NCBI GenBank assembly: GCA_022266195.1
Contig: WHVY01000005.1
Location: 3,658,001-3,722,000 of the forward strand
Origin: Tetranychus cinnabarinus
Lineage: Eukaryota; Arthropoda; Arachnida; Trombidiformes; Tetranychidae
Direction: 5' to 3'
Length of the DNA stretch: 64,000 nt
The notes beneath the pieces were generated by a model, which saw only the letters and a program-made list of their open reading frames with translations, was not told where the DNA came from and did not search any database. A program made the translations under genes and the position numbers. Shown in pieces: positions 32,528-45,501 of the stretch; the first letter of the stretch is position 1, and each line of letters begins with the position of its first letter.

Positions 32528-34369
32528 ATGAGCTTTACTAATAAACCTGATGAGTCGGGTGTTGATCTATTGCCTGGTGAAGTGATTGTTGGTCAGTTGG
32601 AAAAGAAAACAGTTAATTATGTTTGTCCATTTACGGGTGCTGTTCCTGGAGCTCTTTCATTAACCAATTACCGTTTGGTTTTTAGAAATTTTGACTCTGA
32701 TAAAGTTATTCACATTGAAGTTCCATTATGTACTATAAACCGTATTGAAAAAATTGGTGGTGCGACTAGCAAAGGTGAAAATTCATATGGTATTGAATTA
32801 TTTTGTAAAGATTTTAGGAATGTCCGGTTTGCTCACAAGCAAGAAAATCACTCTAGACGAGAATTATTCAACAAATTGTGCAAATATGCTTTCCCGGTTA
32901 CAAACAAATTGCCCTTGTTTGCTTTTCTCTACAAAAGTGCTGGAGCCACTTTTCCGTTCAATGGATGGTCAGTTTATGAGCCTATTGCTGAATACAAAAG
33001 ACTAGGATTACCTTCTGAAAGCTGGAAAATCAAACATAATGAAAATTATTCTCTTTGTGATACATATCCTGGAGTTTTGGTTGTACCTGTCAATGCTGGT
33101 GACAGCTGTCTGAAAGCAGTGGCGGCTTTCAGAAAGAAAGGCCGATTACCGGTATTGAGTTGGATTCATCCGCTTACTCAGGCTAGTATCACTCGATGTA
33201 GTCAGCCTATGGTAGGTGTTGCCGGTAAAAGGAGTCCAGAAGACGAAGCTTACATTCAGATGATTATGGATGCTAATGCACAATCTCACAAAATTTACAT
33301 TATGGACGCTAGGCCTCATCCCAATGCTTTAGCCAACAAAGCTCGCGGTGGAGGCTATGAAAGTGAAGAGAATTATGTTAATGCTGAAATCTCATTTTTA
33401 GATATTCACAATATCCATGTTATGCGTGAAAGTCTTAAGAAAATGAAGGAATTTTGTTTCCCCATCATAGATGATCAACGTTGGTATTCAAATATTGAAT
33501 CAACTCATTGGCTGGAACATGTTCGAGCAACGTTGGCTGGTGCCTTGAAAATCGCTGATAAAATTGAAAATGCCAAGACTTCAGTTGTAGTTCATTGTAG
33601 TGATGGTTGGGATAGGACATCTCAATTAACTTCACTTGCTATGATTATGTTGGACTCTTATTACCGTACGATTGTCGGTTTCGAGGTTCTTATTGAAAAA
33701 GAATGGATAAGTTTTGGTCACGAGTTTGCTCTCAGAATTGGTCATGGAGAAGAGAAACCCGACAGTGACCGGTCACCTATTTTTGTCCAATTTATTGAGT
33801 GTGTTTGGCAAATGACTAACCAGTTTCCAAATGCATTTCAGTTTAATGAAAGATTTCTCATCACCATTTTAGACCACCTATACAGCTGTCTTTTTGGAAC
33901 TTTTCTGTGCAATTCTGAGCTGGAACGAAACACTGCTAATATAAAAAATGAAACAATCTCTATATGGTCATATATTAACAGCAATAAGCACCAATTTATG
34001 AATCCTTTATATTCAAACAAAACTCAAGACCAAGTTTTATTTCCAACTGCCTGTTATCGACGTATTGAACCTTGGAAAAGCTACTATTGTCGTTGGAATC
34101 TCTCTCACCGTACTGATCTGGAATCATTTTATGAGCGTACAGAAGAATTGGTTGCAATAAATCAAGAGTTGGAGAAGCGAGTAGAAGATCTTCAAAATCA
34201 ACTCCAATTGAAATTCTCAAGATCTGGGAACAGTTCGACTGTCTTAGCATCAGCAAATAGTGGATCAAATGCCACAACTGGTAATACCTCATCTGTTATT
34301 CCAAACTCAACCAGTCACTCATCATCTTCCTCTGGTCTTGCCAGATTAACCTCGGTTATATCATTATGA
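32528..34369 (+). CDS. MTMR2: Myotubularin-related phosphatase (MTMR2 type), active
   Basis: Dephosphorylates PI3P and PI(3,5)P2 on endosomal membranes. A single 613-residue exon, close to vertebrate MTMR2 (643). Residues about 1-125 form the PH-GRAM domain ('LPGEVIVGQ', 'GALSLTNYRLVFRN'). The phosphatase domain follows ('YPGVLVVPVNAGD', 'RLPVLSWIHP', 'RSPEDEAYIQMI', 'IYIMDARPHPNALAN'). The P-loop HCSDGWDRT has Cys357 and Arg363, so this is an active member, not a dead paralogue. Residues about 530-562 form a short coiled coil ('EELVAINQELEKRVEDLQNQ') for dimer formation. A Ser/Asn-rich tail ends 'LTSVISL', compatible with a class II PDZ ligand (inference). The ATG lies in context AATCATGAGC and no upstream coding exon is needed. 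Confidence 0.95.
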   Translation: MSFTNKPDESGVDLLPGEVIVGQLEKKTVNYVCPFTGAVPGALSLTNYRLVFRNFDSDKVIHIEVPLCTINRIEKIGGATSKGENSYGIELFCKDFRNVRFAHKQENHSRRELFNKLCKYAFPVTNKLPLFAFLYKSAGATFPFNGWSVYEPIAEYKRLGLPSESWKIKHNENYSLCDTYPGVLVVPVNAGDSCLKAVAAFRKKGRLPVLSWIHPLTQASITRCSQPMVGVAGKRSPEDEAYIQMIMDANAQSHKIYIMDARPHPNALANKARGGGYESEENYVNAEISFLDIHNIHVMRESLKKMKEFCFPIIDDQRWYSNIESTHWLEHVRATLAGALKIADKIENAKTSVVVHCSDGWDRTSQLTSLAMIMLDSYYRTIVGFEVLIEKEWISFGHEFALRIGHGEEKPDSDRSPIFVQFIECVWQMTNQFPNAFQFNERFLITILDHLYSCLFGTFLCNSELERNTANIKNETISIWSYINSNKHQFMNPLYSNKTQDQVLFPTACYRRIEPWKSYYCRWNLSHRTDLESFYERTEELVAINQELEKRVEDLQNQLQLKFSRSGNSSTVLASANSGSNATTGNTSSVIPNSTSHSSSSSGLARLTSVISL

Positions 34370-37300
34370 GAATTAAATATTATGATTCATCCATCATCAC
34401 TTAAAATCCAGCTGTTGGCTCAAAAGGTTAGCTTCTATTAAATTTATCAAATTTATTTTACAATTTATTCTTTACTCTGTGATGAGAAAAATTTTCAACA
34501 GATATTTGTCGGCTCCGACAAGGCTGCTTATAAAATGATTGAAACTGACTAATCTTCTCTCTGAGAGTTCCTTGATTCATACTTTTGCCTCCTGAATTAG
34601 TCAAATAAATGTACCTCAATTATTAATTACGCTTTTTTCATATTTTCAATAGGACACTCACTATCATCAATACCATCTACTTTTTGACATTATTTTGGCC
34701 ATAATTTCCTGATCCAAAATAAACTCATCAAGCCAACAACCAACCCTTTTTTATGGAAATTGAGATTTTGGAAATTGCAATTTGACCTGATGTTGTTAAT
34801 TATTATTTGCCAACTGAGTTGCTATTATTCGCCTAATATTTATTCCTTTTAAACAAAAATCTCTCGTGCCTAATCCTAATTATTATCCAATAATTTGCAA
34901 TCGAAAATCTATTTTATTATTAATCAGAAATTTTTTCATTTTATCCATTACATATCATTGTCAACCAAAAACCTGCTCTAAAATTCAGTCAAAATGTTGT
35001 AAAATCTAACTCAATAAAATTGCGAAAAGAGCTCTTCAACCGTAGATTAATATAATAGCATAATCAATCACATTAGTTGCTCTAATTAAAGGTATTGTGC
35101 TAGTAGCTTTGATGACTCAATTGGATACATGGACGATGAATGGTCAAGTCTTATCAGTTAGTTGGGAAAACTCATTGCAGTGCGAAAAAGTTAGCGTTTG
35201 ATGTTTGAATGGTTTACTCTGAACTTCAATTGATCTTGGATTAAAGCTGGCCCTGATCATCACTCAATCAACCATTAATTGTTGAATGAAATGGTTCATC
35301 ATCACCCTATTTTTGTTGAAATGGATTATTTGATTTTATTAAAGATTGATTGATGAACAGGTTGTATTATCAAGCAAAAAAGCTGGTAATACAATCAAAG
35401 ATGAACTAAAATAATCGTGTCTTGATGATTTTATAAGACTAATCATCGATTTAACAGACTTAAATTGGATTTTACAATCACAATAATCATGATTACCTCA
35501 GATTCATCAAAATAATCAATCCAACTAACATTTTCATTAGTTTTGCTGAGAATCAATGAAAGTCCATCAACTCTGTTTACTTTGAGATTATTTAACCAAT
35601 TACAATTCACTTTCAATATTTGATTTAATGGTGAAGAATTGAAAATCCTAAAATTGCTAAATCTTCTGTAAATCAAATGAAAAACGTTCAATTTTCAATC
35701 TAATATTCATTACAATTTGAAAATAGTCAAGAAATTTATCTGCAATTGAATGGATTAAAGATATTTAGATCCACTATGAGTTAACTGTGATTTTAATTTT
35801 TAATCTGAATAGTTAAATGGCTGTTATTGTTATTATTTTGACGGTCAATAAACGTTACTATTATTGATTTAACATAAAGAGGCAATAAAATTAGCTAAAA
35901 CAATTGTTAAATATATTTCAATATATTTTGATCATGTTTTGTTATTTAACTTGAAATTAACAACAAAATGGTTAAACAATAATTTAAAAATAAAACATCT
36001 TCCAAGTAAACTAAAATTGCAATTTAAAATACAAGTTTTAAGCTGCATTTTTTAACCATTGAAGATGATTATGAAGATTCAATTGATTGCGCTTATTGTA
36101 TTAGTTGTTTATAGTTAACGTGAACAATTTAGCTTTTAAATGTGAAATCAAAAACACGCTTCATTTGGTTACAATAATTCATTGATTGACCAAAGAAATT
36201 CAAGAAAAAGCAAATTAATATCAATGAAGGAAAGTGATTTGAATTGCCAATTGAACAAACAAAAAACAAGATGAAGGTTCAATCAATATATTATAACAAT
36301 TTGAATTGAGTTGCTCCAAATTGACCAGAAAAAAAGGTTTACTAAAGAAAAGCCATTAAAATCAAACAACAATCAAGATTTATTACAAATGAACACATGT
36401 AATCATAAGATGATCCTTAATTTTGCTATTAACTATTGAGATTAGAAATATTCATTGGAGCAAGAAGAAGCGTTTAATCCATTCAAGAACAGACAAAATA
36501 TCTAATTTGGAGTATTTAATGATTTACTGATTAGTATTTGCCTTAATTGGAAATTTAATATCAACTGGTCAACAATATTAGGCAAAATTAATCTCTTCTG
36601 GGTTTTACGTGAAAGTGAATGGATCATCCATTCAGCATGACTCTCAATGATTACCAAGCAACAGCAGTGTTCCAAATCTTTAATTTGATTCCTAATTTTG
36701 ATTTGATTTCCTAATCAACTCCTACGTGTAATCAATACTTAATTGTGGGCATCATTTGTGGGAATGAAAGTGTATTAAGTTGATTAAACTGGTCCTGGTA
36801 ATGTTTTGATTTCAATGGTTATTGGTGATTGTTTTACTGGTCACAAGCCTTCATTTAACCAAAACCAACATTTGAAGTAAATCAATGTCAATGGTTCAAC
36901 AGTCATGATGATCAAGTGCTTTTCTTGATAATCAATTAATCAACAGGTTGGATGTTATGATTGATGAACTGATTTCAATCTTTTATTGAATCTGAAAGGA
37001 AAAGAAATGAATGGTAGATTAATTAAATCACGAAATTTCAATCGAGTCAATTGAAAAGGAACATTGAATGGGTAAAAATAAAATTTTGATTAAAGGTAAC
37101 ATTGTTGGCCATAAATTTAGGTTTAATCTTGTAGTTGATCATGATTATTTGCTTGTTGCTCATGAAAAATTGAACAAACAAACAGCAAATTGATGATTAT
37201 GAGAATCACAATGTTCACATTAATAATGACCATTATTAGTGGCTCAATGTAAATAGTATTAAATATTGTCCGTTAAATCCATTTGATTACAAGTTGATCA

Positions 37301-38144
37301 ATATAAATATTTAAGTACACAATTTGTGTTCCATTTAACCCAAACAATATATAAAGTCAAACATGAAATTTTCTGTAAAAATTGTAATTAAACGGAAAGG
37401 ATTCCAAGCGATCAGTCATGATCGGGGGATCAACTTGTTACATTTAAACACTTGATGTGTTGAATGATTATTTAAAACGCCTAATTTGGTGTTTAATGAC
37501 TCTGACTGATAATAGGAATCTGGTGTGTGAGCTGTATTCAAAGATACAGATTATTCAACTAGAAAGTTCCATTTCCTTCATATTTCCTTCCATTTTTCAC
37601 TGGAAGAGTATCAATTAAAGAGCAATGTCGACCCGCTATCTTAATATTAGATTAACCAGTTGTGATTAAATTCAGTAGATCTAGTAGGCAGCTGATATTA
37701 AATACGCATACATTTTGTTATCTTAATTGCCAACTGATGACAGCAATTTAACGCTCATTTCAAGTGCTGTTTCAGTTCAAGTTGAGAGCTACAATTTTCA
37801 TGAAATGTTTACTGTTTATTTTGTTGTCTTTAGCTCAATGATTGTAATGATTAATCCGATTCTTGGTAATTTAATGTCATGAAAAATCTGAAACTCAGCC
37901 TTCTCCATTGATAGTTGGCTTATTTTGTCTCAAGGTTATTAAGGATACTAAAGGTTTATTCCTGTTGATTTTGTGGTACAATTAATACATATCTAGTTCC
38001 GCCAACAAACCAACCCCCAAAAATGTTGAGATAATCAATTCCTCCTTCAAATCAACTATAAAAGCTCATGGTTTATTGTAATTACTCCCATAAATATTTG
38101 CTGTAACAAGTTTAATTGATTGATCGGTTAAAATTGAAATAATA
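34370..38144. other. Gene-free AT-rich stretch between MTMR2 and the BLVRB-like gene
   Basis: 3.8 kb without supported coding exons on either strand. The first few hundred bases are likely the MTMR2 3' UTR. It contains one copy of a short repeat (37285-37405). Short open frames, such as one at 35443-35691 minus, have no protein-like features. Confidence 0.45.
37285..37405 (+). repeat. Direct repeat, copy 1 (about 120 bp)
   Basis: Matches 39237-39364 in the same orientation (shared words ATCAATATAAATATTTAAG, TACACAATTTGTGTTCCATT, AACGGAAAGGATTC). The two copies flank the BLVRB-like gene. A following word TCAGTCATGATCGGG (37412-37426) recurs at 40203-40217. Confidence 0.8.
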
Positions 38145-38996
38145 ATGTCAAGTATCAAGAAAATTGTGATTTTTGGTGCTACTGGTAACACTGGATTAGC
38201 TACTGTCGCAAAAGCCATTGCTCAAGGTTTGAATAATTTATTATTAGTGTCTACTTCAATTATTAACCAATCATTTCCTTAATTGTTTTTTTTCAATCAG
38301 GATTTGAAGTTACCGCGTTTGTCAGAGACCAAACAAAGCTTCCAGATGATCTCAAAGTTGCTTCAGTAGTTGTTGGTGATGTTACAAATGCCGATGATGT
38401 TGATAAAGCCGTTCAAGGACAAGATGCAGTTGTCGTCGTTTTGGGTACTCGAACCAACCTCGGACCTACAACTGTCATGTCAGATGGAACCCGTAATATT
38501 GTTGAATCAATGAAAAAACATGGTATTAAGAGGATATCAGTCTGTCTTTCTGGTAAGTCAAGCTACAAGGCTATAAATAATTTCAACTAATTGACTTGTT
38601 TTAATTGTCTTTTTAGCTTTCCTATTCTGGAAACCAGATGCGATTCCACCACCAGTTATCAATGTCCATGAAGATCACTTAAGGATGGAAACTATAATCA
38701 AAGAATCTGGTTTGGATTGGGTTATTCTGTGTCCTCCTCATATTGATAGTAAGTTGATGAATGTTTACATCTGTGATTTGTATCAATAGCGGTATAAAAT
38801 ATAAAAATGGTATGTTTATGTTTCTAATTGTTATTTTCTTGTCCAAATTTTAGATGCTGATGGCAAAGGAGAGTACAAATTGGTCAAGGAGCAAGGAGCT
38901 GGACCTAAAATATCTAAACATGACTTGGGTGATGCCTTGTTAAAAGTGTTGAAGACCGACGAATGGCTTCATACAAGAGTTGGAATGGGTTATTAA
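38145..38996 (+). CDS. BLVRB: NAD(P)H-dependent flavin/biliverdin reductase (BLVRB-like)
   Basis: Small cytosolic NmrA-like SDR enzyme that reduces flavins or biliverdin with NADPH. Four exons: 38145-38226, 38301-38552, 38617-38748, 38854-38996, with introns of 74, 64 and 105 bp and all GT-AG. The spliced product has 202 residues (human BLVRB 206). The Rossmann nucleotide motif is 'IVIFGATGNTGLAT' (GxxGxxG) at residues 8-21. Further family landmarks are 'FEVTAFVRD', 'VVVGDVTNADDVDKAVQGQD', 'VLGTRTNLGPTTVMSDGTRN' with the conserved TTVMS segment, 'CPPHI' and 'ISKHDLGDALL'. All phases fit without adjustment. Substrate preference cannot be told from sequence. Confidence 0.94.
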
Positions 38997-39236
38997 AAAT
39001 AATTCAAGCAATTTATGTTATGTATTTGATCTTAGTTAATCTATAAATTTAATTTACTCGGATTAAAAAGATTAATAACCTTTGTTACAAAATGATTATC
39101 CTTCTCAATTATTCTGTTGTTTTATCAACAGCAACGTGTATCTATTAATATTAATATTTGATCTAAAAAATTTATTCTATACAATATTAAGTCAAAACAT
39201 GAAATGTTTGCGTAAAGGTTGTGGCCGAACTAAAAG

Positions 39237-39364
39237 GATTACAAGTTTATCAATATAAATATTTAAGTACACAATTTGTGTTCCATTCAATCCATACAAT
39301 ACAATCTATAAAGTCAAAGCATCAAATTTTTGTTTAAGAATTGTAACTAAACGGAAAGGATTCT
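39237..39364 (+). repeat. Direct repeat, copy 2 (about 128 bp)
   Basis: Second copy of the repeat at 37285-37405, about 80% similar by eye. The bases that directly follow the repeat in copy 1 (TCAGTCATGATCGGG) occur here only after about 840 bp, at 40203-40217, as if something had inserted within this copy. Confidence 0.75.
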
Positions 39365-42300
39365 AAGGGAAATTTTTGCCCAATCTCAAAACCATGATTA
39401 AACTAAATCCACGAGAATAGTCAGAGCTTTGTCTGAATTCAGGTTACTGAGAAATTAGCGTTTAAACAGGGCAGGGAAAAATGCAGACTTTGAGGGAAAA
39501 ACTTTTTAGTATTCAGATTAATGGTTTATTGTTGGGTTAGGAGTAAAACTGTCTTTCGAGTAAAGAGTTAGGTGAAAAACATGGCGCTGAACTGTACAAA
39601 AAGAGACGCAAGTTTCAACTTTGCACCCAATTTTCTGAATGGTTGTTCATCAGAGTAACTTTTTAATTCAAAAAATGGAATAAGTTTTACGCCTTTACAG
39701 CCAACAAAGGTTCAACTCTCGACACGAACGAAATCTTTTAGCTGTGCTTGAAGAATGACTTTTTTCATTGCAAAATGAATATTATTAATGTGACAAAATC
39801 TAAAGATTTCAGCTTTTGCATTTCTTATTCTGACAATATTCCTGATAAAATCATGTTCAGGGTGGTGGGACAAACAATCCGTATTCTAAGGCATTGTGGA
39901 GGGAAGCGAATTATTTTTTCATTTAATGACGTTCTGCTTATTTGTTGGATGATTTATGAGCGCCAAAACTCTAATAGTTGCGACCTGGTCAACTTTCAGG
40001 GACATAAGAACTCGAACTATTTGTGTAATTAAAAAGTTTCTCTGGTCGAAGGTTTTTGATAAAATCGCTTTCAAAGCTCAAACTTAAATTTCAGCTGTGG
40101 AACCAGATTTTAGTCATTAGTTTTTTCATTGACAATGGTCTTCATCAATAATTTGAGTCTTTAAATGTGGATTGAATTTATTGTATTCAGTGAAAAGTAA
40201 TTTCAGTCATGATCGGGACTCAGCTTGTAAATATAAATACAAATCAATAATCGTCAAAATTGTTTTACTATTTGATCAAAGGACAATTATTTGCTTATTT
40301 ACAGATTGCAAATTTGTTTAAATTTCAAATGAATATTTAAACAGATTTTGTGTTTGATCAAAATCAATTATAAAACTGCAATAAATAATTAATTTACCGA
40401 ATTATTAACAATATAATTGTTAAACTAATAAGATTGAAAGCTGTTAAAGAATGGGAATTTTGACAGTTTTTATTTTTAGGTTAAATATTGAGGTAAAAAT
40501 GAAGCCAATTGCTGGATTAGACTATGAAAATGAATACAATGTTTAAAATAATACAATCACGATTGAATGTTTAATGAAGAAATGATCATGATTAACATTA
40601 ATAACAATTGTATTACCTTTTTTGTTATTAATAACAAATTAAATTAATCATCTAAAACCTTCACTTTCTTTACCAACATTTGCTATTCAATCTCACGTTG
40701 AGAAGTTGGATAAAATTACAGTTAAATGGTACATAAAGTAATACTAATAACAATATTATTTTTGGTAATATATTGTAATACCAGAAATTTGATGTTGATT
40801 AGTTGAATGGTTTAAACGGTGATTGTAATAAATGGTTAACCAGGAAAGATGAGAATCAAATTTAAGAATACAACTAATTTAACTAACTAACTAACTAACG
40901 GAAATAAAATAATGATTTAAAGGAAGGTAGAAGATGATTAAAATATAATGGCAATTGATAATGATGATGATGAGAATAATGTTAAAGACAGATGAAGATG
41001 TATGAAGATGCTCTTGATGTTGTTATCTTTTTTACACGACAAAATTATTTTCATGTTTAGATGTTTATTGTAATTAAGGGTAACACCGAATTTAATTGTG
41101 ATTGAGTTTCACTCTTCACAACACTAATTAAAATACATTTTAAGCACAATTTAAATTAGCCATTGTTTTACAACTAATAGACAATGTTAGATGTTCATTA
41201 AATTGTCAGGCCTTTCGATTGGTAGTGATGGGAAAGCAAAATGTACGTGAAAACATTCAGTGAACGTGCAAAATGCCTCAAATTGAACGTCTTCTTGATA
41301 ATTTAGTTAACTCTCTGCTAATCACAGCAAACAATATCATCATAATTGTCATTAAATTGTAATAATCGACTCACAAATCATCTTTAAAATATGCAAAGTA
41401 AAATGTCTGTTAACTAATAACATCGCTTTGGTCAAGATCTCGTTTAAATTGGTTTCAACTCTTAATTTTTTGCAATTTAATCATCTTAGTTGCCATAAAT
41501 CATGTTAAATTGTTAGATGATTTAAATAATTTAAGTTCATTTTCTTCAATTTTCAATTTTGCTGGACTTGACTTGCTTTCCATCTCGCATATTGAACATT
41601 TTGTTGTCTCCATTAAATAGGTATTTTTACAGCCTCAAGGTAAGTTAATTGTTATTATACAATCTCGGAAGTCGATTGGTAACAGTTAATAATAAAGAAA
41701 TTGTTTCAAATAATTATACTCATGTACAGAAATTGGAAGCAAAAAACATAATTGATGATGATGTTTCAATCCTGATGCGAGAAGCAAAAATGAACAAAGT
41801 ATTAGATTGTTAGAGTAAAAACATGATTTTCATCAATATAATCTTCTGTTATTTCATTAAATAACCACTAAATTGTTTTTTCACCTTTCTTCATGAGCAG
41901 AAATTGATAAAATGCGTTAAAATAAAGCTAATTAATGAATCTCTACAAACAATACAAATGCTGTTGTTTATGGGCGTTTTGAAATAAGCTTTTGCAAAAA
42001 TATTATTTCATGATTGAAAGTGAATTTCGATAGACTTTTTACAGCATTTTGATTGCTTAATTGAATTGTTATTAAATTCTTTGTGTTAGTTGATTGAAAA
42101 TGTCAAAATACTTAGGTTGAATTGGGTAAGATCTCATTTTAAAGGGTAAAGAGCGAGCATTCTGATTTGAATTGTTAACCGTTAATGTCAACTTGTCAGA
42201 TGATTGTACTATAGCTATAGCTATAGTTGGTAAAACTGTGATTCCTGATATTAATAGAGATGATGATAATCCTTGATTGAGCAATTATGAAATCGAGTAA

Positions 42301-42875
42301 ACAATATAATATTAATAAAATCAATTGATCAACTGGGGATCAATCAAAGCTAACGTTTAAGTGAAAATCTCATTTTATGCTGATCATCATCACTTTCATA
42401 AATTTCAAATTTAGAAATAAGGTGAAGATGATTATCTTTTAAATCATGAGTATAAGATTTAGGAAATTTAACAAACTCAACTCAATCAAATAATCAAAAA
42501 AATCGAATAAAGGATTAATCTCAAAAAAGCATATAAGAAATGAATGAAAAATCTGAAGAGCCCAACACAAAGCCTTGTCAAATCAAACAATCTTTACTCC
42601 ACCAGAACAGCTTATAATCTTAAAAATCGACATCCAAGATAATTTCCTCCTTAATTGCTCTTAATTGTATGTAAACCAATGCTTTAAGTGACCAAAATTA
42701 GTATCCGAAATCATCCAATTCAAGCCATTGATCAAAATTGACCAATTTTCCTGGTTAACTAGGTTTCCATGTAAAGATGCTCCAATTTTACACATCAACA
42801 GTTTGCCATTCAAGATATATGGTATTGAAAGCTGAAAGGAAAATTAGTTAAACTATCAATATATAATTATTTTCT

Positions 42876-42933
42876 GGATTAGGGGAAAGTTTAATTGTAA
42901 ACAAAATATATCTTACCTTTTACATAGCGAAAT
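42876..42933 (+). repeat. 58-bp dispersed repeat, copy 1
   Basis: Starts GGATTAGGGGAAAGTTTA, includes AAAATATATCTTACCTTTTA and ends AGCGAAAT. It matches 50371-50428 with only a few differences and the same orientation. Confidence 0.8.
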
Positions 42934-45193
42934 AATCAACAATAAGATACCTATTTATTGATGAAAAATGGCTTTTCACTGTTTCACTTTTTTTAACTTG
43001 TTCATATATAATTTGCTTGATATACACACTCAATTGTAAGATTGATTGGGAGTTGATAATCTTTTGATTAACTTTAAATCCGGGTCAATCAAAAGTGTAT
43101 TGATTGCAGTTATAATTATGATAATCACAACAAAAGTAATAACAGTAATGATGATTATAAAGGCGCTAAGAATAATCAAATCCTATTCGTTGATGGGTTT
43201 GGAGACAAACGTTTTTGCAAAAGGCTCCATTTTTGAATCAATCACATTTTTAAATATAATTGTCATTGCGTTTGTACTTTCATCAATTTTGTATTTATTT
43301 ATTAAATTTCACTATTTTATTTTAATAAAGGTGAATTTGGAGTTTAGTTTAATCCTAACAATTAGATTGAACCGATTGAAAATAGTATCATCTATAAAAT
43401 GGATTGCTTAGATAATAGATTTATCTTGCCATTTTTTCAATTTGTCCCATCAGGCTTTTTTTAATCAATATATGAACACGAAATTCGCACTTTCTGATCA
43501 AAAATCAATGCAAAAATGTAATCAAAACTCACCAATAATGAAATATTCAGATAAACATCGATTCTATAGTTTTTCAGTCGGATACTTGAAGTCAAATTTG
43601 GTCAATATTGTTTTCAAATAACTTATTATTTTGCATCAATAATCAAATCAAATTTGACGGTTATGCATGATTTTAAACCTTACGAAACCTTAATTTAATC
43701 ACAATGTAATGGTAAGTACATCGTAATATCCAGATTATGGCTTAACTGGTTTAGTGATCAATTGTCATTAACCAGACTAGATTGAGATCCGGATTCGAAA
43801 TCAATGTTGGTCTTAATGGGTAGTTCAACTAATTTGGAATCAACATTATCATCAGTAACCTAATTGATCAACAAGATTCAGGCCAATGTCATTGTTTGTT
43901 TATTTTCATCCATTTTCATCTTTTTTTTCTTGACTTTTTTGATTCTTTCCTTCTTTTAACCACCACCATCATCATCATCGTCTGAACTGTTTCAATTGAC
44001 TAGTTTAATGTAAACAGCAATGATTGGTGAAAAGGTTGGACCCAAAAAAAGAGTTAAGATTGTTTAAACTTGCAAGTTGATAATAGTTGCAAACAGGATT
44101 AACAATGATGACACCAGCAATCATGAAAAAAAGATGATATTAATATGATGTTGGGATAGAGTACTTGACTCATTTTTTGTCAACAAGATGAACAACAATA
44201 TTTCTTGACTTGACATCCCTTTGATATCCTTGATCAGGTAGAGAACAATATTGTCCAATTTGATATTCGATCATCAAGATCAACAATAGATGAACCTGAT
44301 CCAAAAATTGAGATGTTGATGGCTGCTGAGTCTCCATTGTGATAATGATAATGATGAAACATCATGATGATAGTCCTGGTAAAGATGATGATGTGTTACT
44401 CTGAAGATGAGAAAGCAAAAAGACCAAATAATGATGAGAATATAAGACTAATTTATGTTTTGATGAGCAAGATGTAATTGTTAGTTTACTTACTATTAAG
44501 CTAATAATAATTTGTATTATTTATGTCATTAATGGTAATCGAAGACTCTTCAAGAAGTTACCTTAAATTACTATACTTATGGATAGCCAAAGCATGGAAT
44601 CAAGTGTAATTTCAAGATAATTGCGCTTTCTAGCAATACTCTTAATCAGATTAGCTGTGAATCCATTGATAACGTGATTGAATCCTTTGAATGAAGGCTA
44701 ACCATCATCCGATTAAGGCCAAAGGTTATGGTGACGAAAATGATAAAGGTTATCGCATAAAAAGCACTTTGATAGGGTTTGTTTACAGTAAAAATCCTGC
44801 AAAAGAAGAAGAGAGAGAGAGAGAAACAAGAACCAATGAAGATATAAATAAAAGGAAGCAATATAAGGTAAGGTTGATGGTGAAGGAGGATAATCAGGAT
44901 GATAATGAAGATGAAGAAGAACTTTGTTAACCAGAAAAGAACAATGAGAAATCCAAAAAGAAGACTAAATTGGGAATCAATTGATTAACGGTTGAGGTCA
45001 GCGTGTGTATGTTTATGTGAGTGTTTCAGCTTGTTTGTTTATTTTTATGTTCTGGTCCTTTCCAGATTCCAATCCTTGGTGGTCAATCACAATTTAAATT
45101 TTAACATTCATTTATAAGCTATATAATTTAAATGAAGATACAACAATCAGGTAAACACCAACAACAGAAAAAAATAGTCTAACAGGTTAACTA

Positions 45194-45499
45194 CAGTGAC
45201 CTACCAGATACTGCACCTACCAGATAATGCACATAAATTTTTCAATGGTCCCTATTATGGGGGAGCTATATTTACGTTTGAATTCAGTCGAATTTCGATT
45301 CGATTTCTTTAATTATCCATTGCCTTAATTCAATTTTCTTTCGTGAAATTTCAATTAAAAAACTCCGAAAATCAGTTTAAAAAAACATTTTTGCCTCAAT
45401 TTGATCTATTAAGGAAGATTGAAAATCATGAATTAAACTGATCGACGAATAGTGTAAATAAGCTATTTTGCGAGTGGTGCAGTATCTGGTAGGTGACTG
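45194..45499. mobile_element. Tc1/mariner-like MITE (306 bp)
   Basis: Ends are inverted: CAGTGACCTACCAGATACTG at the left and the complement of CAGTCACCTACCAGATACTG at the right. The element is bounded by TA on both sides (45192-45193 and 45500-45501), the target duplication of Tc1/mariner elements. The interior has no open frame of note. The left end carries a direct doubling of 16 bases (CCTACCAGATACTGCA then CCTACCAGATAATGCA). It is a non-autonomous element; no matching transposase is in the window. Confidence 0.8.
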
Positions 45500-45501
45500 T
45501 A

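Larger units (their letters stand above)
38997..45191. other. Gene-poor AT-rich stretch with short repeats
   Basis: 6.2 kb with no supported gene. Contents seen: direct repeat copy 2 (39237-39364) with a degenerate partial copy just before it (39188-39236); a segment 39365-40202 that separates the two parts of that repeat; simple sequence (ACTA)n at about 40878-40898; a palindromic CTATAG run near 42211-42226; GAT-rich simple sequence near 40950-41010 and 44340-44460; and a 58-bp dispersed repeat at 42876-42933. A 121-codon hydrophobic frame at 43046-43411 lacks an ATG start and is not supported. Confidence 0.45.

Noticed and set aside
39690..39730. tRNA-like T-arm (GGTTCAACTC) near 39710
   Set aside because: No matching acceptor, anticodon or D-arm stems in the expected spacing.
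43046..43411. 121-codon hydrophobic frame that looks membrane-like
   Set aside because: It begins with TTG, not ATG, and its Ile/Val/Leu/Lys composition is what AT-rich DNA gives in this frame; no family resemblance.
44691..44930. 79-codon acidic frame
   Set aside because: Low-complexity GAT/GAA sequence, no splice or homology support, and the opposite strand has an equal-length frame.
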